9,208 nt of DNA from Eubacterium sp. (lineage in GTDB: Bacteria; Bacillota_A; Clostridia; Lachnospirales; Lachnospiraceae). The position numbers and the translations under genes are program-made. The stretch's first letter is position 1; the number at the start of each line of letters is the position of its first letter. Of the stretch, positions 1-7,625 are shown piece by piece. Location: the NCBI GenBank assembly GCA_017475785.1, contig JAFVEX010000144.1, positions 1-9,208 of the forward strand, in the 5' to 3' direction. The notes beneath the pieces were generated by a model. That model did no database searches, was not told the origin of the DNA, and saw only the letters and a list, made by a program, of their open reading frames with translations.

Positions 1-23
1 AAGATAAAAACAGGAGAGAAAAA

Positions 24-926
24 ATGTTAAAAGGAATCTACACCGCAATGGTAACTCCCTTTAAGGAAGACGGCAGCATGGACCGCGAGAAGGTCGAGTC
101 CCTGATCGAGGCAATGATCGCAGACGGTATCTCCGGCGTTGTCATCGGCGGCTCTACAGGTGAATTCTTCCTGATGAGCTACGAAGAGCGCAAGGCACAG
201 GTCAAGGCGATCTGTGAAATCGTCAACAAGCGGATCACAGTCGTGGCGAACGCGGGCTGCCTGAACACAGAGGACACTGTGGACATGGCGAAGTACTGCA
301 CGGAGGCCGGCGCGGATATCCTGCTGCTTGTCCCGTCCTGGTATGAGAAGCTCACGAACGATGAAATCGTCGCGCACTATAAGGCAGTCGGCGACGCTGT
401 CGACACTCCGATCATGCTTTACAACATTCCGGGCTCCAGCAGCAATGACATCACACCGGAAGTCGCGGCGCAGCTCGCAGAGGTCTGCAACGCGACCTGC
501 ATGAAGGACAGCACAGGCGACGTACACCGCCAGTATCAGATTACCTGGGCGACCGGCGGCAAGGTGCAGCCTGTCTGCGGAGCGGACTCCATTCTGATCA
601 ACGCGCTCGCGTACGGTACGCAGGCGACGGTTCTCGGCGTTACAAACGCGATCTCAAAGGAGTGTGTCGCGCTGTGCAAATACATGGAGAAAAATGACCT
701 CGACGCGGCAAGAAAGCTCTGGGATAAGCTGCTCCCGGTTCTTGAGTTCGCGGAGAACAACGAGTATATCGCAGTCACAAAGCGGATGTGCAAGCTGGTC
801 GGCCGTGACCAGGGCGATCCGAGACGTCCGGTTCTCCCGCTGAATGAAGAAAAGACAGCAAAGCTGACAGAGCTGATGGCCGGCCTCGCGGAAGTAAAGG
901 ATCTCGTTGACGCGGCTTTCAATTAA
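24..926 (+). CDS. DapA/NanA-family (class I aldolase fold) lyase, not a canonical dihydrodipicolinate synthase
   Basis: A 300-residue cytoplasmic TIM-barrel enzyme of the dihydrodipicolinate synthase / N-acetylneuraminate lyase family, full length for the family. These enzymes form a Schiff base between a lysine and a 2-keto acid and catalyse aldol cleavage, condensation, dehydration or deamination. Visible motifs are GGSTGEFF at residues 42-49 (the carboxylate-binding GxTGE loop), the catalytic tyrosine Y133 in YNIP, and the Schiff-base lysine K161 in MKDSTGD. GSTGE rather than GTTGE resembles sialate lyase and sugar-acid lyases. The segment after YNIP is GSSSND, where true DapA has SRTG with an arginine that binds aspartate semialdehyde, so lysine biosynthesis is unlikely. 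AGGAGAG at 12-18 gives good spacing to the ATG. The stop lies 24 bases before etfB, so the two are probably co-transcribed, pointing to a catabolic aldolase or lyase. Family assignment is firm; the substrate is unknown. Confidence 0.93.
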   Translation: MLKGIYTAMVTPFKEDGSMDREKVESLIEAMIADGISGVVIGGSTGEFFLMSYEERKAQVKAICEIVNKRITVVANAGCLNTEDTVDMAKYCTEAGADILLLVPSWYEKLTNDEIVAHYKAVGDAVDTPIMLYNIPGSSSNDITPEVAAQLAEVCNATCMKDSTGDVHRQYQITWATGGKVQPVCGADSILINALAYGTQATVLGVTNAISKECVALCKYMEKNDLDAARKLWDKLLPVLEFAENNEYIAVTKRMCKLVGRDQGDPRRPVLPLNEEKTAKLTELMAGLAEVKDLVDAAFN

Positions 927-950
927 GCACAGGTGTTGAAGGAGGAATGT

Positions 951-1739
951 ATGAATATTGCTGTTTGTCTGAAACAGACACTTGACCCGGAAATCCCGCT
1001 CAAGGATTTCAAGATTGATCCGGACACCAAAAAGGCCGTGCAGGGAAATGCGAAGCTGGTGCTGGATTCCTTCGCGGAGAACGCGCTGGAAGTAGCGATC
1101 CAGCTCAAGGAGCAGTACGGCGCGAAGGTGACGGTCATCACCGTCGGCGCGGATTCAACCGTCGATGTACTCCGCAGAGGCATGGCGCTGACCGCGGACG
1201 AGGCGATCCGCGTGTGGGACGAGAGCTATGAGGATCTCGATTCCGCGGCGCTCGCGTCCGTCCTTGGGGAGGCACTGAAAAACGCAGGTGATTTTGACCT
1301 GATTCTCACAGGGCGTCAGGCGGCAGATGTTGAGCGCGGAAGCACAGGCCCGATGCTCGGTGAGTATCTGGGACGTCCGGCAGTTACATTTGTCACAAAG
1401 GTAAACGCTGTGGAAGACGGTTCCGTCACAGTTGAGCGCGAGATCGAAGGCGCGGTAGAGGTCGTGCAGAGCAAACTGCCCGCAGTTCTGTCCGTTACCA
1501 GTCACGAGAGCAACATCCCGCGTCTGCCGAAAGTTCGGGATACCATGAAGGCGTCCCGCAAGCCGATCGGCGATGTCGGAGCAGATGCGCTTCCGGGCGC
1601 CTCCATTGAGGCGGGGATCGACACAACAGACGTGTTTGTCCCGGTCATGGAGAGCAACTGTGAGTACATCGAAGGCGATGACGGGGCAGAGAAGGCTGTC
1701 AACCTGGCTGCAAAGCTGCGCGCGTTAAAACTGATTTAA
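951..1739 (+). CDS. etfB: Electron transfer flavoprotein, beta subunit
   Basis: A 262-residue EtfB, a normal family length. With EtfA it forms a soluble heterodimer that carries electrons between a flavin dehydrogenase (often an acyl-CoA dehydrogenase) and another acceptor; some anaerobe ETFs bifurcate electrons to ferredoxin. The EtfB signature is clear at residues 161-206: an acidic/basic strand VEREIEG, then LPAVLSVTSHESNIPRLP and MKASRKPIGD. A nucleotide-binding loop with GRQAAD lies at 121-126. Whether the beta site holds AMP or a second FAD, which marks bifurcation, cannot be settled by eye. An upstream in-frame TTG at 933 is possible, but ATG 951 is preferred because AAGGAGG (939-945) lies five bases before it and the protein then begins MNIAVCLKQT, as EtfB proteins do. 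etfA follows after 13 bases. No dehydrogenase partner is present in the window. Confidence 0.96.
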   Translation: MNIAVCLKQTLDPEIPLKDFKIDPDTKKAVQGNAKLVLDSFAENALEVAIQLKEQYGAKVTVITVGADSTVDVLRRGMALTADEAIRVWDESYEDLDSAALASVLGEALKNAGDFDLILTGRQAADVERGSTGPMLGEYLGRPAVTFVTKVNAVEDGSVTVEREIEGAVEVVQSKLPAVLSVTSHESNIPRLPKVRDTMKASRKPIGDVGADALPGASIEAGIDTTDVFVPVMESNCEYIEGDDGAEKAVNLAAKLRALKLI

Positions 1740-1752
1740 GGAGGAACCCATT

Positions 1753-2730
1753 ATGAGTAAAGTTCTTGTATTTGCGTCTGTTCAGGGCGGCGCGCTGCCG
1801 AAGGGCTCCCGCGAAATCCTGAACGCAGGAAAAGAGCTGGCTGCCGCAATCGGCGCGGAAGTCGAGGCAGTCGTGGTCGGCGCGGACGCGGCGGCAGCTG
1901 CTGATGAGCTGGCTGCAAAGGGTGCTTCCAGAGTTTACTGCGCGTCTGACGCCTCCGTCGCGAACCTGGTGCCGGATCTGTATCTTAGCTGTATTGAAAA
2001 CGCGGTGAAGCAGAGCGAAGCATGCGCGGTTTTGTTTGACGCGGACAGCACAGGCCGTGACCTCGGACCGAAGCTGGCGTACCGCCTCGGCGCTTCCCTG
2101 ATTACAGAGGCGACGACCTTCCAGGCAGACGGCGGCAAGGTGATCTGGAACCGTCCGTGTTACGGCGGAAACGCGCTTTCAACTGTCATCGCGAAGAGCG
2201 ATGTACAGGTCGTCACGATCCGCCCGCACAGCTATGACGCGGAACTCGCGGACGCGGCTGCAGGCGAAGTCGTCAGCCTTCCGCTCACGATGGATGCTGC
2301 GGATGCGGCGACACGCGTGCTCGAAGTCATTCAGGAAGCAAACAAGGGGCTCGGCGTAGAAGACGCGTCGATCGTAATTTCCGGCGGACGCGGCATGGGT
2401 TCCGCAGAGGCGTTCGCAGGCCTGCAGGAGCTCGCTGATCTCCTCGGCGGAGCTGTCGGAGCATCCCGCGCGGCGACAGACGCGGGCTGGGCTTCCGTAT
2501 CCCAGCAGGTCGGGCAGACCGGCAAAATCATCGCGCCGGATCTCTATATCGCAGTCGGCATTTCTGGCGCGAGCCAGCATCTGACCGGCATCACAAACGC
2601 GAAGAACGTCGTCGCGATCAACAAAGACGAAAACGCGCCGATTTTCCAGCGCGCGACACTCGGCATCGTCGCCGACTACAAGAGCGTTCTGCCTCAGCTG
2701 ATTGAGGAATGTAAAAAGCTGATCGGCTGA
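1753..2730 (+). CDS. etfA: Electron transfer flavoprotein, alpha subunit
   Basis: A 325-residue EtfA, the usual length, with no added N-terminal ferredoxin domain. The N-terminal Rossmann-like domain (about residues 1-195) packs on EtfB, and the C-terminal domain binds FAD. The FAD-binding signature is intact: GGRGMGS at 211-217, SRAATDAGW at 238-246, [16 protein letters not shown] at 252-267, and the family block [16 protein letters not shown] at 269-284 followed by [12 protein letters not shown]. The ribosome site AAGGAGG at 1738-1744 overlaps the etfB stop codon and lies eight bases before the ATG, so expression of the two subunits is likely coupled. Its role is to pass electrons from an unseen flavoprotein dehydrogenase in this catabolic operon. 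The assignment is secure; the dehydrogenase partner and any bifurcating ability are inferred at best. Confidence 0.97.
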   Translation: MSKVLVFASVQGGALPKGSREILNAGKELAAAIGAEVEAVVVGADAAAAADELAAKGASRVYCASDASVANLVPDLYLSCIENAVKQSEACAVLFDADSTGRDLGPKLAYRLGASLITEATTFQADGGKVIWNRPCYGGNALSTVIAKSDVQVVTIRPHSYDAELADAAAGEVVSLPLTMDAADAATRVLEVIQEANKGLGVEDASIVISGGRGMGSAEAFAGLQELADLLGGAVGASRAATDAGWASVSQQVGQTGKIIAPDLYIAVGISGASQHLTGITNAKNVVAINKDENAPIFQRATLGIVADYKSVLPQLIEECKKLIG

Positions 2731-2748
2731 GTAAGACACATAAGTTTC

Positions 2749-2760
2749 AAAGGAAGGAGG
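2749..2760 (+). promoter_or_regulatory. Double ribosome binding site that decides the start of the racemase-like gene
   Basis: The purine tract aaaggaaggagg holds two Shine-Dalgarno cores. The stronger AAGGAGG (2754-2760) ends only one base before ATG 2762, too close for normal initiation, but seven bases before the in-frame TTG at 2768. The weaker AAGGA (2750-2754) is seven bases before ATG 2762. Either start gives nearly the same protein (250 or 248 residues), so start choice would affect efficiency more than function. Confidence 0.55.
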
Positions 2761-2761
2761 T

Positions 2762-3514
2762 ATGTGTTTGGAACAAAAGAAAAAAGCAGCTGTTGGCGGT
2801 TATCCTTTCTTCGGACAGGATCTGGGCGCAGTCATGCTGCCGGTTCAGTCTCCGGCTCTGCCGGGGAATGTCGGAAATGCCGCATCCTTTTCTTACCCGG
2901 TGCGGTACCGGACGCTGAAGGGGTTCAACCCGGACTGGTGGAATGATGAAGAAGGTCCCAGCGAGGAGCGTTATCAGACGATTCTCGGGGCGGCCAAGGA
3001 ACTGGAAGAAGAAGGGGTCAAGGCGGTCACATTTGGCTGTGGCTTCACGGGGGTCTACCAGAACAGACTTGCAGAGGAACTGAATATCCCTGTGATGGGT
3101 TCACCGCTGGTGATGGCGCCATTGATTCAGCGTCTGATCGGAAAGAACAAAAAGATCGGAATCTTCACAATTAACGCTGACGAATTGAGACCGGAGCTCT
3201 TTGAAGCAGTTGGGATCAAAGAGGAAGAGATCAATTACGTAGTTGGGGAGATGCAGGATGCTCCGGAGTTTCGCGCCGTGTACTGCGGCGGCGGAAAGAA
3301 AGAGCTGGACATCGAGGCGTTTCGTGAGGAGACGGTCGCGAACGCGGTCCGGATCAAGGAAGAAAATCCGGATCTGGGGGCGTTCCTGATCGAATTCCGG
3401 ACAATCGGCGCGTTCACGGCAGACATTGCCGCGGCAACAGGACTTCCCGTCTTCGACGGGACGGCACTCGCAAACTTTGTTCACCAGGCGACAAACCCGA
3501 AGCCATTCGTGTGA
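2762..3514 (+). CDS. Asp/Glu racemase-superfamily protein with only one of the two catalytic cysteines
   Basis: A 250-residue soluble protein of the aspartate/glutamate/hydantoin racemase superfamily, whose members include racemases, maleate isomerase and arylmalonate decarboxylase. The family layout is recognisable: a start resembling GG..FG..LGAVML, then PGNVGNAASFSYPVRY (34-49), the first cysteine motif FGCGFTG with C93, IGIFTINADELRP (132-144), and the closing ATGLPVFDGTALANFVH (225-241). Racemases of this group usually have a second cysteine in an ECTNM(P/A)P-like motif; here the aligned segment is EFRTIGAF (211-218), so F212 replaces it. A two-base racemase mechanism is therefore doubtful, and a one-cysteine isomerase, lyase or decarboxylase, or a binding role, is possible. 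It lies 31 bases after etfA. ATG 2762 is taken as the start, but TTG 2768 has better ribosome-site spacing. The superfamily is confident; the reaction is unknown. Confidence 0.85.
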   Translation: MCLEQKKKAAVGGYPFFGQDLGAVMLPVQSPALPGNVGNAASFSYPVRYRTLKGFNPDWWNDEEGPSEERYQTILGAAKELEEEGVKAVTFGCGFTGVYQNRLAEELNIPVMGSPLVMAPLIQRLIGKNKKIGIFTINADELRPELFEAVGIKEEEINYVVGEMQDAPEFRAVYCGGGKKELDIEAFREETVANAVRIKEENPDLGAFLIEFRTIGAFTADIAAATGLPVFDGTALANFVHQATNPKPFV

Positions 3515-3530
3515 GGGTGGGAACGCCGCA

Positions 3531-3558
3531 GGATCATCCGGCGATAAGCCGGGTGTCC
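3531..3558 (+). other. Intercistronic hairpin upstream of the binding-protein gene
   Basis: The inner stem CCGGC (3538-3542) pairs with GCCGG (3548-3552) around loop GATAA. Outer GGA (3531-3533) can pair with TCC (3556-3558) across an internal loop. No T-run follows directly, so it is not a standard intrinsic terminator. It may be an mRNA processing or stability element, or mark a boundary before a separate promoter for the transporter. I see no convincing -35/-10 pair in the 88-base gap. Confidence 0.4.
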
Positions 3559-3602
3559 GAAAACCAGGTAACAGCAAGTAGAAAAGAGAGAAGGTTTTTA
3601 TT

Positions 3603-4865
3603 ATGAAGAAAACAAAATCTGTTGTTGCTATGCTGATGGCACTTACCATGACGGCAGCACTTGCCGGCTGCGGATCAGGATCAGGCGGATCCTCTGCCGC
3701 AAGCTCAGGCGGAGCTGATGCCTCTGCCGCATCCAGCGCGGCTGCTTCCAGCGCAGAAGATACCAGCGCGGCTGCATCCAGTACCTCCGAGAGCGCTGCT
3801 CCGGCTGCAAGCGGCGAGACAGCTACCTACACACTGGCGGTCGTTGGACCGATGACCGGTGACTCAGCAAACAACGGAACACAGTTCCAGCGCGCCGCAG
3901 AAATGGCGATCGAAGAGATCAACGCAAAAGCGGACGGCTATCAGCTGGAGTTCGTAGTCGGTGATGACCAGGCACAGCCAAACCAGGGCCTGATCGTAGC
4001 TGAGAAATTCGCCAGCGATGACAGCATCCTCGGTATTGTCGGACACAACAACTCCGGTGTTACCATGGCTTGCCTTGAGACCTACAGCCAGTACGGAATG
4101 CCGGTCGTATCCCCGACCTGTACCGCTACAGACCTGACAGAAGCAGGCTATGACAACTTCTTCCGCGTCATCATGTCCGATAAAGACTACAAGGCACAGT
4201 ATGCCCAGATCGGTGTTGAGAAGTTTGGCGCTACGAAGCCGGCAATCTTCTGGGAGAACACAGACTACGGCAAGGGCGGCCGCGACGTCGTCGCAGGATG
4301 GCTCGAGGAGAACGGTATTGATCTCGTTGAGGATCTTTCCTACAATCCGTCCACAGACCGTGATTTCTCCGCGCAGATCACAAAGATGAAAGAGTCCGGC
4401 GTTGACCTTGTCTACGTCCTGTCCGGTGAGTACACAGCAGGCGCGCTGTTCACAAAGCAGGCTAAGACACTTGGTCTGGAAGCAACCCTGTTCGGCGCAG
4501 GTGACTGCTACAACCCGAACTTCCTTGAGATCTCTGAAGACGCAGGCGAAGGCTTCCACTGCCTGACCGCATTCGACGCGACGAACCCGGCTGAAAACGT
4601 ACAGGAGTTCGTAGAAGCTTATCACGAGAAATTCGATGAGATGCCTGGTGAGTGGGCCGCGCACGCATATGACACAGTTCAGGCTTACGCAAAGGCAATT
4701 GAGGCAGGCGCTACAGACAGAGCTTCCTGCATCGAGAAACTTCGTGACGTAACATTCGAAGGTGTTTCCGGACACATTGAGTTTGACGAGAAGGGCGACG
4801 TTGTCGGCAAAGAGACATTCCTGACCATTATCGAAGATGGAAAATTCGTAGCAGACGAGAGCTGA
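3603..4865 (+). CDS. livJ: ABC transporter substrate-binding lipoprotein, LivJ/LivK family
   Basis: A 420-residue extracellular binding protein for a branched-chain-amino-acid-type (HAAT) ABC transporter. It begins with a lipoprotein signal peptide: basic MKKTK, a hydrophobic core, and the lipobox LAGC with the lipidated cysteine at residue 23. Residues 24-74 are a low-complexity Ser/Ala/Gly linker tethering the domain to the membrane. The type I periplasmic-binding fold begins with YTLAVVGPMTGDSANNG (76-92) and contains GHNNSGVTMA (147-156), which resembles the ligand-contacting strand-loop of LivJ, and DYGKGGRD (221-228). The family also binds amides, urea, aromatic amino acids and organic acids, so the ligand is open. 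An AAGG site lies eight bases before the ATG. The gene stands between two GC-rich hairpins, an arrangement that often permits more binding protein than permease. Family is certain; use of the symbol for a leucine-type system is tentative. Confidence 0.93.
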   Translation: MKKTKSVVAMLMALTMTAALAGCGSGSGGSSAASSGGADASAASSAAASSAEDTSAAASSTSESAAPAASGETATYTLAVVGPMTGDSANNGTQFQRAAEMAIEEINAKADGYQLEFVVGDDQAQPNQGLIVAEKFASDDSILGIVGHNNSGVTMACLETYSQYGMPVVSPTCTATDLTEAGYDNFFRVIMSDKDYKAQYAQIGVEKFGATKPAIFWENTDYGKGGRDVVAGWLEENGIDLVEDLSYNPSTDRDFSAQITKMKESGVDLVYVLSGEYTAGALFTKQAKTLGLEATLFGAGDCYNPNFLEISEDAGEGFHCLTAFDATNPAENVQEFVEAYHEKFDEMPGEWAAHAYDTVQAYAKAIEAGATDRASCIEKLRDVTFEGVSGHIEFDEKGDVVGKETFLTIIEDGKFVADES

Positions 4866-4884
4866 TGTGCTCACATGACATTTG

Positions 4885-4914
4885 CGGGAGGGGCAGTCCT
4901 GCTGCTCCCTCCCG
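4885..4914 (+). other. Strong GC-rich intercistronic hairpin between the binding protein and permease genes
   Basis: Bases 4885-4896 pair with 4902-4914 in a 12-bp stem with one bulged T (4906) and loop TCCTG. No T-run follows, so full termination is unlikely. It fits a 3' mRNA-stability element or partial attenuator that raises the binding protein relative to the membrane and ATPase subunits. The function is inferred; the pairing is directly visible. Confidence 0.7.
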
Positions 4915-4938
4915 GCGGTGGGATGTTAGGAGGTTGCA

Positions 4939-5808
4939 ATGTTATTACAGTTTATTATCAATGGTCTGAGTATCGGCAGCGTGTACGCGCTGATCGCGCT
5001 TGGATACAACATGATCTACGGCATACTAAACCTGCTGAACTTTGCCCACGGTGATCTGTATACGATCGGTGTATTCATCGTGTTCTCGCTGGTAAGCGGC
5101 GGTATGAACGCGTTCCTGGCAATTCTGATTGCAGCAGTCGTCGTAGGCGTACTTAATTTGATTATTGAACGTGTCGCATACCGGCCGGTACGTTTTTCGG
5201 GTCGTGTAACCCCGACTATTTCCGCGGTTGGCGTCGCTTATATCTGCCGTAACTTCACGCAGCAGGTATGGGGACCGTCCACACGCGCGTTTACCCTGAT
5301 TAAGCTCGGACAGTTCCGTGTCGGCAATTTTGTCATTGGCCAGCTGCAGATCTTCATTCTCGCGATCGCGGTTGCCCTGATGATTGTCATCTCGGTGCTG
5401 CTGAAGCGCACAAAAGTAGGACAGGCAATTAATTCCATTTCACAGAGCATTCCGACAGCGTCTCTTATGGGAATTCCGGCAAACCGCATCATCTCCCTGG
5501 TTTACGCGGCAGGCGCGATCCTTGGTCTGGTCGGCGGTGTGCTGTACGCATCTTATTACGAGAACGTATACTTCGGTATGGGATTCATGAACGGTACCAT
5601 GAAGGCATGGATGGCAAGTATCATCGGCGGTATCGGAAGTCTGAAGGGCGGCGTCATCGGCGCGCTGATTCTCGGACTGGCCGAGAACCTGATCGCGGGG
5701 TACATCTCAACAGAATGGCGCGACGCGGTTCTGTGGGCGTTCTTTATGATCTTCATCCTGATCTTCCCGAACGGACTGTTTGGATCTCAGATTTCCGAGA
5801 AGCTATAG
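4939..5808 (+). CDS. livH: Branched-chain amino acid-type ABC transporter permease, LivH family
   Basis: A 289-residue, highly hydrophobic integral membrane permease, normal length for LivH. It pairs with LivM to form the transmembrane pathway for substrate delivered by the lipoprotein encoded just upstream. Recognisable features are an N-terminal helix pair, ALIALGYNMIYGILNLLNFAHGDLYTIG (17-44, with the family's NFAHG motif at 34-38), a cytoplasmic segment TKVGQAINSISQSIPTASLMGIP (158-180) matching the conserved region that ends in LMGI, and the ATPase-coupling GGIGSLKGGVIGA (230-242). It ends with a PNGLFG tail (278-282). The ribosome site AGGAGG at 4928-4933 lies five bases before ATG. livM starts 13 bases after its stop. 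No motif is missing. The family is secure; substrate identity is not encoded in an obvious way. Confidence 0.94.
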   Translation: MLLQFIINGLSIGSVYALIALGYNMIYGILNLLNFAHGDLYTIGVFIVFSLVSGGMNAFLAILIAAVVVGVLNLIIERVAYRPVRFSGRVTPTISAVGVAYICRNFTQQVWGPSTRAFTLIKLGQFRVGNFVIGQLQIFILAIAVALMIVISVLLKRTKVGQAINSISQSIPTASLMGIPANRIISLVYAAGAILGLVGGVLYASYYENVYFGMGFMNGTMKAWMASIIGGIGSLKGGVIGALILGLAENLIAGYISTEWRDAVLWAFFMIFILIFPNGLFGSQISEKL

Positions 5809-5821
5809 GGAGGTATGTGAC

Positions 5822-6829
5822 ATGAATAATTCAACAATAAAACGATTTGGCAAACAGAATCTTGTGCCGCTGATCGTCGTCATCCTTGCCATCCTGCTTC
5901 CGGTCGTGGTGACAAACGCTTATCTGATGCGCGTGTTTATCATGATGCTCTGCTACATGATCATCGCAATGTCGATCAACCTGATCGTAGGGTACTGCGG
6001 ACAGCTGGACTTCGGACGCTCCGCGTTTGTAGGACTTGGCGCGTACTTCTCGGCGATCGTCAGCATGCGTCTGGGCGTTCCGTTTATCATCTCATTTATC
6101 GGCGCGGGCGTATTCGCCGGCCTGGTGGGCGCGGCGCTCGGTATGGTCTGCCGCAAATCCACTTTTGACTATCTGACGCTGATGACCATGGGCTTCAATG
6201 AGATCTGCCGCCTGATTTTCATCAACTGCGACAAGTTGACGGGCGGCGCGCTTGGAATCAAAAAGGTTCCGAAGCCGAATCTGGGCTTTATCGTTCTGGA
6301 TACGCCCAGAAAGTACTATTATTTCGTCTTGATATTCGTTGTTCTGACATTTGTCATTATCAGAAACATCATCGGTTCCAAGTACGGAAGAGCGTTTATG
6401 GCGATCAGAGATGACGCGACCGCGACGCTTTACATGGGAATTGATGTTGCCGGTTACAAGGTGTTTAACTTCGCCGTGGCCTCTGTATTCTCCGGTATTG
6501 CCGGCGCGCTGATGGCACATTATACAGGATATGTTTCTCCTGCGTCCTACACGCTGGATGAGTCCATCCTGATGCTGCAGATGCCGATCCTCGGCGGTCT
6601 CGGAAGCCTTCCGGGCTCCATCGTCGGAACGATCATCCTGCAGGTGCTTCCTGAGATCTCAAGAACCTTCTATCAGTACCGTCTGATGTTCATCGGTGTC
6701 CTGATGGTCGTTCTGATGGGACTGGCGCCGAACGGACTGCTCGGCAAAGGTGGTATTGTCGATAAGATCCGCTTTGCGGTTATGAAGAAACAGAGCAGGG
6801 ACGAAGGTTCGAAGGCAGTAGAGAAATAA
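5822..6829 (+). CDS. livM: Branched-chain amino acid-type ABC transporter permease, LivM family
   Basis: A 335-residue integral membrane permease, the second half of the HAAT transporter channel. Family landmarks are INLIVGYCGQLDFGRSAFVGLGAY (52-75), the periplasmic TGGALGI (140-146), the cytoplasmic coupling region GRAFMAIRDDATATLYMGID (189-208), GGLGSLPGSIVG (258-269) and the C-terminal LAPNGLLG (301-308). The reading frame is open back to an ATG at 5780 inside livH. ATG 5822 is chosen because GGGAGG (5808-5813) lies eight bases before it and the upstream residues would overlap livH with no family support. The basic, polar C-terminal tail is cytoplasmic. livG follows after 17 bases. The C-terminal end is intact and nothing looks degraded. 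Confidence 0.94.
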   Translation: MNNSTIKRFGKQNLVPLIVVILAILLPVVVTNAYLMRVFIMMLCYMIIAMSINLIVGYCGQLDFGRSAFVGLGAYFSAIVSMRLGVPFIISFIGAGVFAGLVGAALGMVCRKSTFDYLTLMTMGFNEICRLIFINCDKLTGGALGIKKVPKPNLGFIVLDTPRKYYYFVLIFVVLTFVIIRNIIGSKYGRAFMAIRDDATATLYMGIDVAGYKVFNFAVASVFSGIAGALMAHYTGYVSPASYTLDESILMLQMPILGGLGSLPGSIVGTIILQVLPEISRTFYQYRLMFIGVLMVVLMGLAPNGLLGKGGIVDKIRFAVMKKQSRDEGSKAVEK

Positions 6830-6846
6830 GAAGGAGGTGTGACAAA

Positions 6847-7611
6847 GTGTCAATCATTCTGCAGACGAAAGGTCTCACAAAGAAATTTGGCGGCGTCACA
6901 GCGGTCTCCAATATTGACCTGACGGTCGAATCTGACCAGGTCTACTGTATTATCGGACCGAACGGCGCGGGAAAAACAACATTATTCAATCTGGTATCCG
7001 GTATTGAACCGCCCACGAGCGGGGAAATCTTCTTTCAGGATCAGAAAATAACCAGGCAGCCGGTCTACAAAATTGCCCGTCTGGGCATCGGCCGGACCTT
7101 CCAGAATATTCGCCTGTTCGGACAGCTGTCCGTGCTGGACAATATTCTGATCGGAATGCACTGCCAGATGGATGACAGCTTCCTCGGAAGCGTCGTATAC
7201 AACAAGAAACACCGCCAGGTAGAGCTGGACGGAAGAAAAGAAGCACAGGAGCTGCTGGATTTCGTTGGGATGGGAGATCTCGCGAACGAGAATTCCGCGA
7301 GCCTGCCGTACGGCGCGCAGCGCCGCCTTGAGATCGTGCGCGCGCTGGCCAGCAACCCGAAGCTGCTGATGCTCGATGAGCCGGCGGCCGGCATGAACGG
7401 CAAGGAGAAGAACGACCTCGTCGAGCTGATCCGCCGGATCCGCAAGATGGGTCCGACGATTCTGTTCATCGAGCACAATATGCCGCTCGTCATGGGTATT
7501 TCCGACAGAATCATGGTTCTGAACTTCGGCGAATGTATCGCAGAAGGTGTGCCGGAAGAAATCCAGAACAATCCACAGGTCATCGAAGCATACCTGGGCA
7601 AAGACAATTAA
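6847..7611 (+). CDS. livG: Branched-chain amino acid-type ABC transporter ATPase, LivG family
   Basis: A 254-residue cytoplasmic ATPase, one of the two nucleotide-binding subunits that power the LivHM permease. All catalytic motifs are present: Walker A GPNGAGKTT (37-45), Q-loop Q86 in GRTFQNIRLF, the ABC signature in the LivG form LPYGAQRRLEI (153-163), Walker B LLMLDE (173-178) with its catalytic glutamate, and the switch histidine H210 in FIEHNM. The GRTFQN segment and the tail VIEAYLG are typical of LivG rather than LivF. The start is GTG at 6847, with AAGGAGG (6831-6837) nine bases before it. No other good in-frame start has a site at that spacing. The gene ends 14 bases before livF. Family and role are secure. 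Confidence 0.95.
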   Translation: MSIILQTKGLTKKFGGVTAVSNIDLTVESDQVYCIIGPNGAGKTTLFNLVSGIEPPTSGEIFFQDQKITRQPVYKIARLGIGRTFQNIRLFGQLSVLDNILIGMHCQMDDSFLGSVVYNKKHRQVELDGRKEAQELLDFVGMGDLANENSASLPYGAQRRLEIVRALASNPKLLMLDEPAAGMNGKEKNDLVELIRRIRKMGPTILFIEHNMPLVMGISDRIMVLNFGECIAEGVPEEIQNNPQVIEAYLGKDN

Positions 7612-7625
7612 GGGGGTGCGGACTG

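Noticed and set aside
933..950. Upstream TTG start for etfB adding six residues
   Set aside because: The added codons overlap the ribosome binding site itself (AAGGAGG at 939-945), and EtfB proteins typically begin at the MNIAVCLKQ segment.
3864..4874. Long 336-codon open frame antisense to the binding-protein gene
   Set aside because: Length comes from codon bias of the real gene on the other strand. The translation is Cys/Val/Leu-rich with no recognisable domain, while the + strand has a full lipoprotein with signal peptide and lipobox.
4885..4930. Intrinsic terminator between the binding-protein gene and livH
   Set aside because: The hairpin is strong but is followed by GGCGGTGGGATG and not a T-run, and the permease genes downstream have no evident promoter.
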